Shown here piece after piece: positions 7,585-14,946 of a DNA stretch of 18,923 bases. Each line of letters opens with the position of its first letter. Position 1 is the stretch's first letter. A program made the position numbers and the translations under genes. The stretch covers positions 1-18,923 of the forward strand of contig JAUPLJ010000004.1 of the NCBI GenBank assembly GCA_030837425.1, read 5' to 3'. The DNA comes from Patescibacteria group bacterium (GTDB lineage: Bacteria; Patescibacteriota; Minisyncoccia; Phycocordibacterales; UBA5272). The notes below the pieces were generated by a model, which saw nothing but the letters and a program-made list of their open reading frames with translations, made no database searches and was not told where the DNA came from.

Positions 7585-10194
7585 ATGACAAAAGCTTCCT
7601 TCAAAAAAACTTCTAAAAAAAGTGTAACCAAAACAAAACCAAATATAAAAATTGGTAAAAGTGATAAATCAGATTTTTCTGGTCTTAAAAAATATATAAG
7701 AGTTGTAAATTATATTGCCGCTGCACAACTTTATTTAAAAGACAATTTCTTTTTAGAAAGAGAATTAAGATCTGAAGATATTAAAACGAGGCTTCTCGGC
7801 CACTGGGGAGGAGCAACAGGAGTAAATTTTCTATTATCTCATCTAAATTATTATTTGAAACAAAATCAAAAAAATAATCCGCGTCTTCGCGACATCATTT
7901 TCCTACTTGGTCCAGGTCATGCATTCCCAGCTCTTCAGGCAAATCTTTTCTTAGAAAAGACTCTCTCATATTATTTTGACAATAAAAATAAAAATATAAA
8001 AAATATTTATGATTTTAATCTTTCTTATGACAAAGAAGGCTTAACTCATTTGATTAAGAATTTTGGCTCTCCAGCAGGATTTCCAACTCACGCCTCACCA
8101 GTCACTCCTGGAGCAATTCTTGAAGGTGGGGAGCTCGGATACTCTATTTCAAACGCCACAGGCGCTGTGATGGATAATAAAGACCTCATAGCTGTCACAA
8201 TGGTTGGAGATGGAGAAGCGGAGACTGCTTCCCTCGCAACAAGCTGGCACGCTTCTAAATTTATAAACAGTAAAGACAACGGAGTGGTATTACCAGTATT
8301 AAATCTAAATGGATACAAAATATCTGGCCCGACAATTTTTGGAAGAATGACAGATGAAGATTTGACCCATCTATTCACAGGTCTTGGCTATGAGCCTCAT
8401 ATTCTTGATGCACGAAGTGATACAAATATTTATGTGAATAAAGATAATTATGATTTAGAAAAAGATAAAGTGCATATCTTGATGCAAGACATTTTAGATA
8501 AATCTTTCAAGAAAATTATTGAAATGAAAAAGACAGGAGAAGTAAAAGGTCTTCCAATGATTATTTTAAAAAGTGATAAAGGGTGGACTGGTCCAAAGAA
8601 TTTTAAAGGTTTAAAAATAGAAGGCAATTGTGAATCTCATCAAGTCCCATTTCCAAATGCAAAGACTAATCTAGAAGAGAGGAAAGCTCTAGAAAAATGG
8701 CTAAAGAGCTACAAGATAGAAGAATTATTTGTAGAAAAAGAATTAAATGCTAAAAAACTTTTAAGTAAAAGGCTGTCTGAAGACACACCATTATTTTTAA
8801 AAGAAATCGAAGACATAATCCCTGAAAAGCTTTGGAGAGTTGGGATGAATATTCATGTTCAGCAACATGGAAAAAAGAAATTGAAAGAATTAAAGCTACC
8901 CGTTGTTTCTAAAGTGTTTAAAAATAGTATTTTAGATACCAAAAAGAATTGGGATACTCACTCACCAATGAATATTGTCGGAGAATATCTTAAAGAAGTT
9001 TTTAATTTAAATGAAGCAAATAAAAATTTTAGATTTTTCTCACCAGACGAGACATATTCAAATAAATTAGAAGCCGTCTTTAAAGCAGAATCCAGAGCTT
9101 TCACGGAAGAGATAAAGCCGTGGGACAAAGATCTTTCAAAGAGAGGGAGAATCATAGAAATGCTTTCAGAAAATACATTGATAGGTATGATGATGGGCTA
9201 TACCCTTACCGGCAGATATGGATTCTTTGCTTCATACGAAGCTTTTGTACAGGTTGTCGCTAGCATGGTTGATCAATATCTAAAATTCTTAAGAGTTTCT
9301 CAAACTATAAATTGGAGAGGAGATGTGGGAGGATTTAATATTATTTTAACAGCTCCTGGCTGGCTTCAAGAGCACAATGGGTACTCTCATCAGAATCCTG
9401 GATTTCTCGATGACATGCTAAATAGAAATACTGATCTGGTAGATGCTTATTTCCCAATGGATGCAGTCGCTACAGGGTTTGCAGTAGAGAAAATGTGTAA
9501 ATCAAAAAATAAAATAAATGTACTTTGTGCAGGAAAAGATGATGCGAGACCGATATTTTTATCGGAGTCTGAAGCAAAAAAGAATATAGAAGAAGGGATG
9601 AGTTTATTAAAAGAGTATTCAGATAAAGTAAAAGTTGGTGAAAATTTTGATTTGATTATTTGTGGAGTCGGAGATTATTTATCATTGGAGGGTCTGGCGG
9701 GGATCGATTTTGTAAATGAAGCCTTTAAAAAATATGGTCTTGAAAAGGAGAGAAAATTATTTAAGATTGGATTTTTAAATATCTCAAAGCTTTCGGCGGG
9801 AGATGAGGATTCAAAACAAAGAAAAGATTTTAGCGAGAATCTATCAAAGTGTATTATGCACGCGAAAGTCTTTGCAAATTTCCATGGCCATCCAAATACA
9901 CTCGAAAGATTTTTCTTTGAAGCAGGGCTAGATAAAAATGATGTAGAAGTCCGTGGCTATATCGAAAGAGGAGGAATCACAACTCTTCTTGATATGCATA
10001 TTTTAAATGAGACGAGCAGATACCATGTCGCCGGATGGATAATCGAAGAATTATTCCACTCAAAGAAAATAGATAAACTCACAAGAGATTTTATTCAAAA
10101 AGAGATTCGTAAAAATATGGAAAAAGAAGTCAATTTTATTAATAAACATTTTATTGATAGTGAAGAAATAAGAAATTGGAAATTTAATAATTAA
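7585..10194 (+). CDS. xfp: xylulose-5-phosphate/fructose-6-phosphate phosphoketolase
   Basis: A thiamine-diphosphate enzyme that splits xylulose-5-P (or fructose-6-P) with phosphate into acetyl-P and glyceraldehyde-3-P (or erythrose-4-P). The 869 residues carry family landmarks in order: 'GHWGGATG' (72-79), 'GPGHAFPAL' (109-117), 'GFPTHASPVTPGAILEGGELG', the ThDP/Mg site GDGEAET (208-214), 'LNLNGYKISGPT', 'FRFFSPDET', 'GFFASYEAF' (about 546-554), and 'EHNGYSHQNPGF'. It is longer than most family members (about 790-830), partly from a Lys/Ser/Thr-rich N-terminal extension of some 30 residues that is probably disordered. No signal peptide; cytoplasmic. One base separates its stop from the acetate kinase ATG, so the two form an operon in which acetyl-P passes directly to ATP synthesis without a phosphotransacetylase. 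The symbol xfp follows common usage; substrate preference cannot be read from the sequence. Confidence 0.96.
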   Translation: MTKASFKKTSKKSVTKTKPNIKIGKSDKSDFSGLKKYIRVVNYIAAAQLYLKDNFFLERELRSEDIKTRLLGHWGGATGVNFLLSHLNYYLKQNQKNNPRLRDIIFLLGPGHAFPALQANLFLEKTLSYYFDNKNKNIKNIYDFNLSYDKEGLTHLIKNFGSPAGFPTHASPVTPGAILEGGELGYSISNATGAVMDNKDLIAVTMVGDGEAETASLATSWHASKFINSKDNGVVLPVLNLNGYKISGPTIFGRMTDEDLTHLFTGLGYEPHILDARSDTNIYVNKDNYDLEKDKVHILMQDILDKSFKKIIEMKKTGEVKGLPMIILKSDKGWTGPKNFKGLKIEGNCESHQVPFPNAKTNLEERKALEKWLKSYKIEELFVEKELNAKKLLSKRLSEDTPLFLKEIEDIIPEKLWRVGMNIHVQQHGKKKLKELKLPVVSKVFKNSILDTKKNWDTHSPMNIVGEYLKEVFNLNEANKNFRFFSPDETYSNKLEAVFKAESRAFTEEIKPWDKDLSKRGRIIEMLSENTLIGMMMGYTLTGRYGFFASYEAFVQVVASMVDQYLKFLRVSQTINWRGDVGGFNIILTAPGWLQEHNGYSHQNPGFLDDMLNRNTDLVDAYFPMDAVATGFAVEKMCKSKNKINVLCAGKDDARPIFLSESEAKKNIEEGMSLLKEYSDKVKVGENFDLIICGVGDYLSLEGLAGIDFVNEAFKKYGLEKERKLFKIGFLNISKLSAGDEDSKQRKDFSENLSKCIMHAKVFANFHGHPNTLERFFFEAGLDKNDVEVRGYIERGGITTLLDMHILNETSRYHVAGWIIEELFHSKKIDKLTRDFIQKEIRKNMEKEVNFINKHFIDSEEIRNWKFNN

Positions 10195-10195
10195 T

Positions 10196-11338
10196 ATGAA
10201 AAAGAAAGATAAAATAATCTTAGTTTCAAATATAGGCTCTGCTTCTAGAAAGTATTCTGTTTATTCTCTTGTAGAAAAAGAAGGTCCTAAGGAATTATTT
10301 TGTATTCAATTTGATCAAAAAGAATTTTATCCAAGCGTGCGACTTGAAGATGCAATGATAGAATTTTTTGAAATTGCAAAGAATAGATATTTTTTAAATA
10401 TTGAAGATATTGATATTGTAGCAGAGAGGGTGGTGGCGGTTGGAGAATTCTTTTTAGAAAACAAAATTATAAATGAAAAATATTTAGAAGAATTAGATAA
10501 AGCAAAAAAGTATGACGTTCTTCACACGGAAAGCTTGATTCACGAGCTTAGACAGCTATTTTCAATAAAAGAAAACTCTATAACAAAAGGAGTTAATTGC
10601 AAATTTAAAATAGTTGGTATTTCAGATTCAGCCTATCACCATTCTATTCCAGAAGAGACTTACACTTACGCTATAAAAGATTTTAAACCAGAGCATAATT
10701 TTAGAAAATATGGCTATCATGGAATATCAATGAGTGGAGTAGCAGATGAACTTTCAAAAAAATATAAAAAGATAATAGCGATTCATCTTGGTGGCGGGGG
10801 GTCTGTCACTGCGATTAAAGATGGGAAAAGTATTTTTAATTCATTTGGTATGACTCCAGTATCTGGGCTAATAAATCTCACAAGAGTTGGAGATGTAGAC
10901 CCCTTTGTAATTTTGCATATTTATAAAAAGAATAAAAAATATTTTTCTCTTTTAGATGGTGGAGATACAGCTTTTGATCTGACAAAAGAAGAGATTTATG
11001 AAAAATCTGGACTTTTTGCTCTCACAGGAGAAAAAGATATGAGAGATGTTTTGGATAACTTAAAAGTCAAAAATCAAAAACAGAAAGAAAAAAGTGAGTT
11101 TGCATTACAAGTTTATATAAATAAAATAAATGAATATGTCGGCGTAGCTTATGCCCATCTTGGTGGAACTGATGCATTGGTACTCACAGGATCAATATTT
11201 GAGAAATCACAAATTTTTAGAAAAATGTTTTTACCAAAAGTCTCTTGGCTCAATTTACAAAAAAGAAAGATAGTTATCATGAAGACAGAAGAAGAAAAAG
11301 AAATAGTGAGACTCGTGATAGAAGGGAAGTTTATATAA
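10196..11338 (+). CDS. ackA: divergent acetate kinase
   Basis: Acetate kinase family (ASKHA fold), converting acetyl-P and ADP to acetate and ATP. It is 380 residues, slightly short for the family. Catalytic positions equivalent to those known in the Methanosarcina enzyme appear kept: N12 in 'SNIGSAS', R78 in 'AERVV', D144 in 'ISDSAYHHSIP', H175 in 'KYGYHG', R230 in 'TRVGDVDP', E336 in 'TGSIFEKSQ'. The surrounding motifs are eroded: HGG after RVV is AVG, 'LHNP' is 'LHTE', 'HGTSH' is 'HGISM', and 'GGIGEN' is 'GSIFEK'. It lies 1 nt after the phosphoketolase, which strongly supports acetyl-P as substrate; a butyrate-kinase-like specificity is less likely. No Shine-Dalgarno is seen, so translation is probably coupled to the upstream gene. 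A terminator follows the stop by 7 nt. Confidence 0.88.
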   Translation: MKKKDKIILVSNIGSASRKYSVYSLVEKEGPKELFCIQFDQKEFYPSVRLEDAMIEFFEIAKNRYFLNIEDIDIVAERVVAVGEFFLENKIINEKYLEELDKAKKYDVLHTESLIHELRQLFSIKENSITKGVNCKFKIVGISDSAYHHSIPEETYTYAIKDFKPEHNFRKYGYHGISMSGVADELSKKYKKIIAIHLGGGGSVTAIKDGKSIFNSFGMTPVSGLINLTRVGDVDPFVILHIYKKNKKYFSLLDGGDTAFDLTKEEIYEKSGLFALTGEKDMRDVLDNLKVKNQKQKEKSEFALQVYINKINEYVGVAYAHLGGTDALVLTGSIFEKSQIFRKMFLPKVSWLNLQKRKIVIMKTEEEKEIVRLVIEGKFI

Positions 11339-11345
11339 AAATTTA

Positions 11346-11376
11346 AAAAATACTTTTAATAATTAAAAGTATTTTT
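11346..11376 (+). terminator. Rho-independent terminator of the phosphoketolase operon
   Basis: AAAAATACTTTTAA and TTAAAAGTATTTTT form a 14-bp stem with a 3-nt loop, followed by ATTTTTAA. It is all A/U apart from one G-C pair. Confidence 0.75.
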
Positions 11377-11388
11377 ATTTTTAATTGC

Positions 11389-11416
11389 TTGACAAATATA
11401 TCTGATACTATAAACT
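11389..11416 (+). promoter_or_regulatory. promoter of the 154-codon gene
   Basis: Perfect -35 TTGACA (11389-11394), 16-nt spacer, -10 TAAACT (11411-11416; TATAAA at 11409 is an alternative). Expected start near 11423, giving a leader of about 55 nt, longer than for most genes here. The leader holds a small AU hairpin (AAAAATAT 11436-11443, ATATTTTT 11447-11454). Confidence 0.6.
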
Positions 11417-11477
11417 GTGTAAAGTATTTTTCCTTAAAAATATAAAATATTTTTTAATCCTTTAAATTTTAAATGAA

Positions 11478-11942
11478 ATGACAAATAGTAAAAAAGTCAT
11501 CGATACTATAATTGTAAAGCCAGGCATTTCTTTTAAAGAAAGGATTTTAGCTGGTAATTATAGTTGGATAAATTATTTATTAACAGAATCTGATTTTCCT
11601 AACAAACCGATAATTGTCGGCGAATGGGCATTTAGGCTTATTCATAGAAACAAAAATATTGAATTTGAAGAAGCTCAAAGATTATGTTTATGTGATGGAT
11701 GGCAAACTGCTAGATTTGAACATCTTCTTGCTTTGGGAGAAAAATTTCCAGAAATGCAAAAAGAATTTCCAATTGTAGCTTTAGGCTCTCTTTTCAATAT
11801 TCAGGGAGGTAGTGATGTTCCAATTCTTTTGTCTTATAAGTCTCAGCGTATTTTGACGCTAAATTCCAAGCATCGTAATTTTGGCCGGGATATTCATTTT
11901 CTTTCTGTACATAAAATTTTTAAAAGTTTAATTCTTGTTTAA
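11478..11942 (+). CDS. conserved-looking protein of unknown function, 154 residues
   Basis: I do not recognise this family. It encodes a soluble-looking mixed alpha/beta protein with no signal peptide and no membrane segment. The central part (residues 45-110) is rich in aromatics and acidic residues ('VGEWAFRLIHRNKNIEFEEAQRLCLCDGW') with a C-x-C pair. The C-terminal third has 'VALGSLFNIQGGSDVPIL', which looks like a structured core, followed by a basic stretch ('NSKHRNFGRD'). It is flanked by its own promoter and a strong terminator, so it is monocistronic and probably a real gene. Start: the ATG at 11478 is preferred; an overlapping out-of-frame ATGAAATGA begins at 11473, so ribosomes starting there would stop on the real start codon. 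Confidence 0.72.
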   Translation: MTNSKKVIDTIIVKPGISFKERILAGNYSWINYLLTESDFPNKPIIVGEWAFRLIHRNKNIEFEEAQRLCLCDGWQTARFEHLLALGEKFPEMQKEFPIVALGSLFNIQGGSDVPILLSYKSQRILTLNSKHRNFGRDIHFLSVHKIFKSLILV

Positions 11943-11964
11943 GAAAATCTAAAGATGTTATTTC

Positions 11965-12005
11965 AAGATCCTTTTTCGTTTACGAATAAGGATCTTTTGT
12001 TTTTT
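11965..12005 (+). terminator. Rho-independent terminator of the 154-codon gene
   Basis: AAGATCCTT..TTCG (11965-11978) pairs with CGAA.AAGGATCTT (11983-11996), 13 of 14 positions paired, loop TTTA, then TTGTTTTTT. Confidence 0.85.
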
Positions 12006-12016
12006 ATTGTTATTTT

Positions 12017-12025
12017 TGCTATAAT
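12017..12025 (+). promoter_or_regulatory. extended -10 promoter of the secDF operon
   Basis: TGCTATAAT with TATAAT at 12020-12025; expected start near 12032. The leader to the secD ATG is about 71 nt, the longest predicted for a plus-strand protein gene here, and contains a 9-codon ORF. Confidence 0.65.
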
Positions 12026-12039
12026 CCGAGAAATTAAAT

Positions 12040-12069
12040 ATGGCCCTTAAAAGTGAATTTTTGGCTTAA
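12040..12069 (+). CDS. 9-codon leader ORF upstream of secD (putative)
   Basis: ATG to TAA encoding MALKSEFLA, starting 8 nt after the predicted transcription start, the same distance as the dsbB-like gene's start codon, and ending 33 nt before secD. It is therefore where ribosomes would first load on this mRNA. Translation and any regulatory role are unproven; it is short enough to be chance. Confidence 0.3.
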   Translation: MALKSEFLA

Positions 12070-12102
12070 TATTATTTAATAAATATAAGGATTAAAAGAT
12101 TT

Positions 12103-13479
12103 ATGAAAGATAAAAAATTGGTTCACAGAGTAATAGCATTTTGGCTTTTTGTTCTCTCTTTATTCATTGGATTTTTGGTTTATAGAAGTTCAAATTTTAA
12201 ATATGGACTTGATCTTAATGGAGGTACATCTTTGACATATGTTGCAGATCTAACAAAAATAGAAAAAGCAAATGAGGATGCTGCTCTTGCTACAAGTACA
12301 GTATCTACAAGCACAGGGCAAAAAGTTGCGACTACTGACAACACAGCATTAAATATTGAAGACAGCATGTCGGGCCTTCAAAGCGTTATTGAAAAAAGAA
12401 TTAATGTTTTTGGAGTCTCAGAGCCTATTGTCCGTACAGAATATTCAAAATATACAGGTGAGCATAGATTGGTCGTAGAGCTTCCTGGTGTGACAGACAT
12501 AAAGAAAGCTATAGCAACTATTGGAGACACACCAACTCTTGAATTCAAATTGGTAAATATTGTCACAGATGAAAATGGCGCTACATCTACTCAATTAATA
12601 GAGACAGGCTTAAATGGAAACTATTTAAAGAAATCTCTTTTAAACTTTGATTCTTATACAAACAAGCCAGTCGTGGTCGTCAGCTTTAATGATGAAGGTA
12701 AAAAACTTTTCGCCGACCTAACAAAAAATAATATTGGAAAAGAAATGTCTATATTCCTTGATGGTAATATAATCTCTTCTCCTGTGATTCAGGAAGAAAT
12801 CAGTGGAGGCGAAGCGACTATCTCAGGAAGTTTTACAGTTGAAGAAGCAAAGACTCTCGTCACAAGATTAAATTCTGGAGCACTTCCTGTACCTATAAAG
12901 CTTGCTTCATCACAAGTAATCGAAGCCACTCTTGGTGGTCAAGCAAAAGCTCAAGGTCTTCTTGCTGGGCAAATTGGATTTCTGATTATCGCAGTACTGA
13001 TGATCCTTTGGTATAGGCTTCCCGGCCTTTTGGCTTCTGTAGCTCTCACTGCATACACAGCAATAGTACTTTTCTTATTCAAAGAAATCCCTGTCGTCCT
13101 CACCTCAGCGGGAATAGCAGGATTTATAATCTCAATGGGAGTAGCGATAGATGCGAATATTCTTATCTTTGAAAGATTAAAAGAAGAAATAAAAAGAGGT
13201 CGTGATCTTCAAAGTGCAGTAGATGAAGCATTCAAAAGAGCTTGGACATCTATTAGCGATTCAAATATTGCTTCACTTCTTGTAGCGCTGACATTGTTTT
13301 ATTTTGGATCATCTCTACTCGCAGGATTTGGGCTTGTATTTGGAATCGGGGTACTTGTATCAATGTTTTCATCAATGGTAATTTCAAAATACTTCTTATT
13401 AGCTTTTGTGCCAGAAGATACAAATAGTAAATATTATAAGATTATTAAATCTTTATTCGGGTCTGGATTTAGTAGATAA
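12103..13479 (+). CDS. secD: protein translocase subunit SecD
   Basis: SecD works with SecF beside SecYEG, using the proton gradient to pull exported proteins across the membrane. The 458 residues show the expected layout: TM1 (about 11-27), the conserved 'YGLDLNGGT' just after it (34-42), a large extracytoplasmic region (about 43-285, with 'IEKRINVFGVSEP' and 'RLVVELPGV'), then five membrane segments (about 286-445) including 'GVAIDANILIFERLKEE'. It is shorter than the 615-residue E. coli protein, mainly in the outer domain, as in many SecD of this phylum. A Thr/Ser/Ala-rich stretch (about 60-80) is probably a flexible loop. An AAGGA at 12087-12091 is one of the few Shine-Dalgarno-like motifs in the window, though a little far (11 nt) from the ATG. 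secF follows after an 86-nt gap holding a palindromic element. Confidence 0.97.
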   Translation: MKDKKLVHRVIAFWLFVLSLFIGFLVYRSSNFKYGLDLNGGTSLTYVADLTKIEKANEDAALATSTVSTSTGQKVATTDNTALNIEDSMSGLQSVIEKRINVFGVSEPIVRTEYSKYTGEHRLVVELPGVTDIKKAIATIGDTPTLEFKLVNIVTDENGATSTQLIETGLNGNYLKKSLLNFDSYTNKPVVVVSFNDEGKKLFADLTKNNIGKEMSIFLDGNIISSPVIQEEISGGEATISGSFTVEEAKTLVTRLNSGALPVPIKLASSQVIEATLGGQAKAQGLLAGQIGFLIIAVLMILWYRLPGLLASVALTAYTAIVLFLFKEIPVVLTSAGIAGFIISMGVAIDANILIFERLKEEIKRGRDLQSAVDEAFKRAWTSISDSNIASLLVALTLFYFGSSLLAGFGLVFGIGVLVSMFSSMVISKYFLLAFVPEDTNSKYYKIIKSLFGSGFSR

Positions 13480-13545
13480 CCCTCCCCATCCCTCCCTAAT
13501 ATTAGGGAGGGAGAACACGAAGCGAAGCGGAGTGTTGGGAGAGTT
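13478..13545 (+). repeat. GC-rich three-way-junction palindrome between secD and secF
   Basis: Outer stem: 13478-13486 with 13537-13545, 8 of 9 paired. Arm 1: perfect 12-bp arms TCCCTCCCTAAT (13489-13500) and ATTAGGGAGGGA (13501-13512). Arm 2: AACAC (13514-13518) with GTGTT (13532-13536), enclosing GAAGCGAAGCGGA. The base composition is far richer in G and C than anything around it. It starts inside the secD stop codon and ends 20 nt before secF. The shape suggests a REP/MITE-like intergenic repeat, or an RNA element tuning secF relative to secD. There is no U tract, so it is not a standard terminator. Confidence 0.75.
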
Positions 13546-13565
13546 AAAATAATTAAAATAAATAT

Positions 13566-14501
13566 ATGTTTATCATTAAATACAAATGGATATTTCTAAC
13601 AATAAGTGCGGTTCTAGTTTTTGGATCAATATTTTTAATTTCCACAAAAGGAATTAAAAGAGGAATTGATTTCACTGGAGGAACTGACGTAGTAATTAAT
13701 TACAGCGGCTACACTTCTACACAAGACGGAAAAATAGATTTAGATTTTATTAAAAATAATATTACAAATAGCGGATTTAGAGTAAAGCTAATCGCTCTAA
13801 AAGGTATAAATGAAAATGGTAGCGCAGATGTTGAAATAAAATTAGTAGGAGATCTACCAGGTGAGCAAAGACAAGTTTTTGAAAATGCTTGGAGCTTTAA
13901 TCACGACGAACGTTTTGCAGCGAAGCAGGTCTCAGAGACAGTAATCGGTCCATCAATTGGAAAAGAATTAGAAAGGAAAGCTATCTGGTCTATTCTTATA
14001 GTGACAGCAGTTATCATACTATTCGTAGCATTTTCATTTAGACATGTGTCAAAGCCTGTCTCAAGTTGGAAATATGGCCTTCTAACAGTCGCAACTTTAC
14101 TTCACGATGTCGCTATCCCGACTGGTCTTTATGCAATTCTTGGAGAAAAATATGGCGCAGAAGTCGATTCTCTTTTTGTCATTGCACTTCTCACAATTAT
14201 GGGTATTTCAATTTCAGATACTATAGTCGTATTTGATCGTATTCGTGAAAATTTGAAAAATAGAAAATCAAATGAAATGTTTTCAGAAGTTGTTGGGAAA
14301 AGTCTAAGTCAGACATTGCTCCGATCATTTAACACATCATTTGCAGTTATCATTGTTCTTGCAACTTTATTCTATTTCGGCCCAGCCGCTACACATAGCT
14401 TCTCTTTGACTTTGATCGTAGGAATGCTAGTCGGTACATATTCATCAATATTTGTCGCCTCACCACTTCTAGTATTAGTTGAAAAATATCAAAAAAAGTA
14501 A
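13566..14501 (+). CDS. secF: protein translocase subunit SecF
   Basis: Partner of SecD in the SecDF proton-driven accessory translocase. 311 residues, close to the usual length: TM1 (about 8-25), 'GIDFTGGT' (33-40), a small outer domain (about 45-130), then five membrane segments (about 135-305) with the family motif 'GISISDTIVVFDRIRENL' and 'RSFNTSFAVIIVLATLFYFG'. It is probably co-transcribed with secD, since only the palindromic element lies between them and no promoter is visible in the gap. There is no Shine-Dalgarno directly before the ATG; the upstream bases are A/T only. A terminator follows the stop by 20 nt. Confidence 0.96.
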   Translation: MFIIKYKWIFLTISAVLVFGSIFLISTKGIKRGIDFTGGTDVVINYSGYTSTQDGKIDLDFIKNNITNSGFRVKLIALKGINENGSADVEIKLVGDLPGEQRQVFENAWSFNHDERFAAKQVSETVIGPSIGKELERKAIWSILIVTAVIILFVAFSFRHVSKPVSSWKYGLLTVATLLHDVAIPTGLYAILGEKYGAEVDSLFVIALLTIMGISISDTIVVFDRIRENLKNRKSNEMFSEVVGKSLSQTLLRSFNTSFAVIIVLATLFYFGPAATHSFSLTLIVGMLVGTYSSIFVASPLLVLVEKYQKK

Positions 14502-14521
14502 AATAACCATATTTTATAAAT

Positions 14522-14547
14522 AAAAACTCGCAATTTTGCGGGTTTTT
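14522..14547 (+). terminator. Rho-independent terminator of secDF
   Basis: AAAAACTCGCA (14522-14532) pairs with TGCGGGTTTTT (14537-14547), 11 positions including one G-U, 4-nt loop, followed by ATTTTAATTTTTT. Confidence 0.85.
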
Positions 14548-14564
14548 ATTTTAATTTTTTAAAA

Positions 14565-14573
14565 TGCTATAAT
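14565..14573 (+). promoter_or_regulatory. extended -10 promoter of the CxxCxxCC-protein/ddl operon (leaderless start)
   Basis: TGCTATAAT; TATAAT at 14568-14573 is exactly -12 to -7 relative to the ATG at 14580. The surrounding bases nearly repeat those of the promoter at 15900-15908. Confidence 0.7.
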
Positions 14574-14579
14574 CTATAT

Positions 14580-14942
14580 ATGTTAGAGAATAAACCAAAT
14601 AAACATGGGCCTTGTAAAGATAAAAAATGTTCTTTTTGTTGTAATCCTATTGCTATTAACCATAGAGCCTTCATTGCTTTAGGAGAAGACAATTTGCCAA
14701 AAGATAAAGATGGTAACCCTTTATTCACAAACAAAAAAGAATTTATATTTTCAAAAGATAATCCTGACACAGAAAAATTTCAAACATTTGAATGTAAAAA
14801 TTTTGATAAAGATACAGGATTGTGTAAGGATTATGAAAACAGACCAGATTTATGTAGAAACACAAGCTGTATAGATTCTAATCAAAAAGAAAAATCAGAA
14901 GATGAACAACATGAAGATTTTATAAACAAATTTGAAAAATAA
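14580..14942 (+). CDS. YkgJ-type CxxCxxCC zinc/iron-chelating domain protein
   Basis: A 120-residue Cys-rich, hydrophilic, probably cytoplasmic protein. Eight cysteines, C12, C17, C20, C21, C72, C82, C92 and C97, form two clusters: 'CKDKKCSFCC' and 'FECKNFDKDTGLCKDYENRPDLCRNTSC' (in parts). The second closely follows the family pattern of a Cys, an acidic turn, 'G.C..Y..RP..CR' and a final Cys. The family is annotated as zinc- or iron-chelating from its cysteines; the biochemical role is unknown. The C terminus is an acidic/Lys-rich tail. It lies 4 nt before the ddl ATG and both probably share the leaderless transcript starting at 14580. Its link to wall synthesis is only positional. Confidence 0.78.
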   Translation: MLENKPNKHGPCKDKKCSFCCNPIAINHRAFIALGEDNLPKDKDGNPLFTNKKEFIFSKDNPDTEKFQTFECKNFDKDTGLCKDYENRPDLCRNTSCIDSNQKEKSEDEQHEDFINKFEK

Positions 14943-14946
14943 ATTT

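Noticed and set aside
8088..8378. Leftward open frame of 96 codons inside the phosphoketolase gene
   Set aside because: Antisense to the conserved ThDP-binding region; protein-level conservation explains the open frame.
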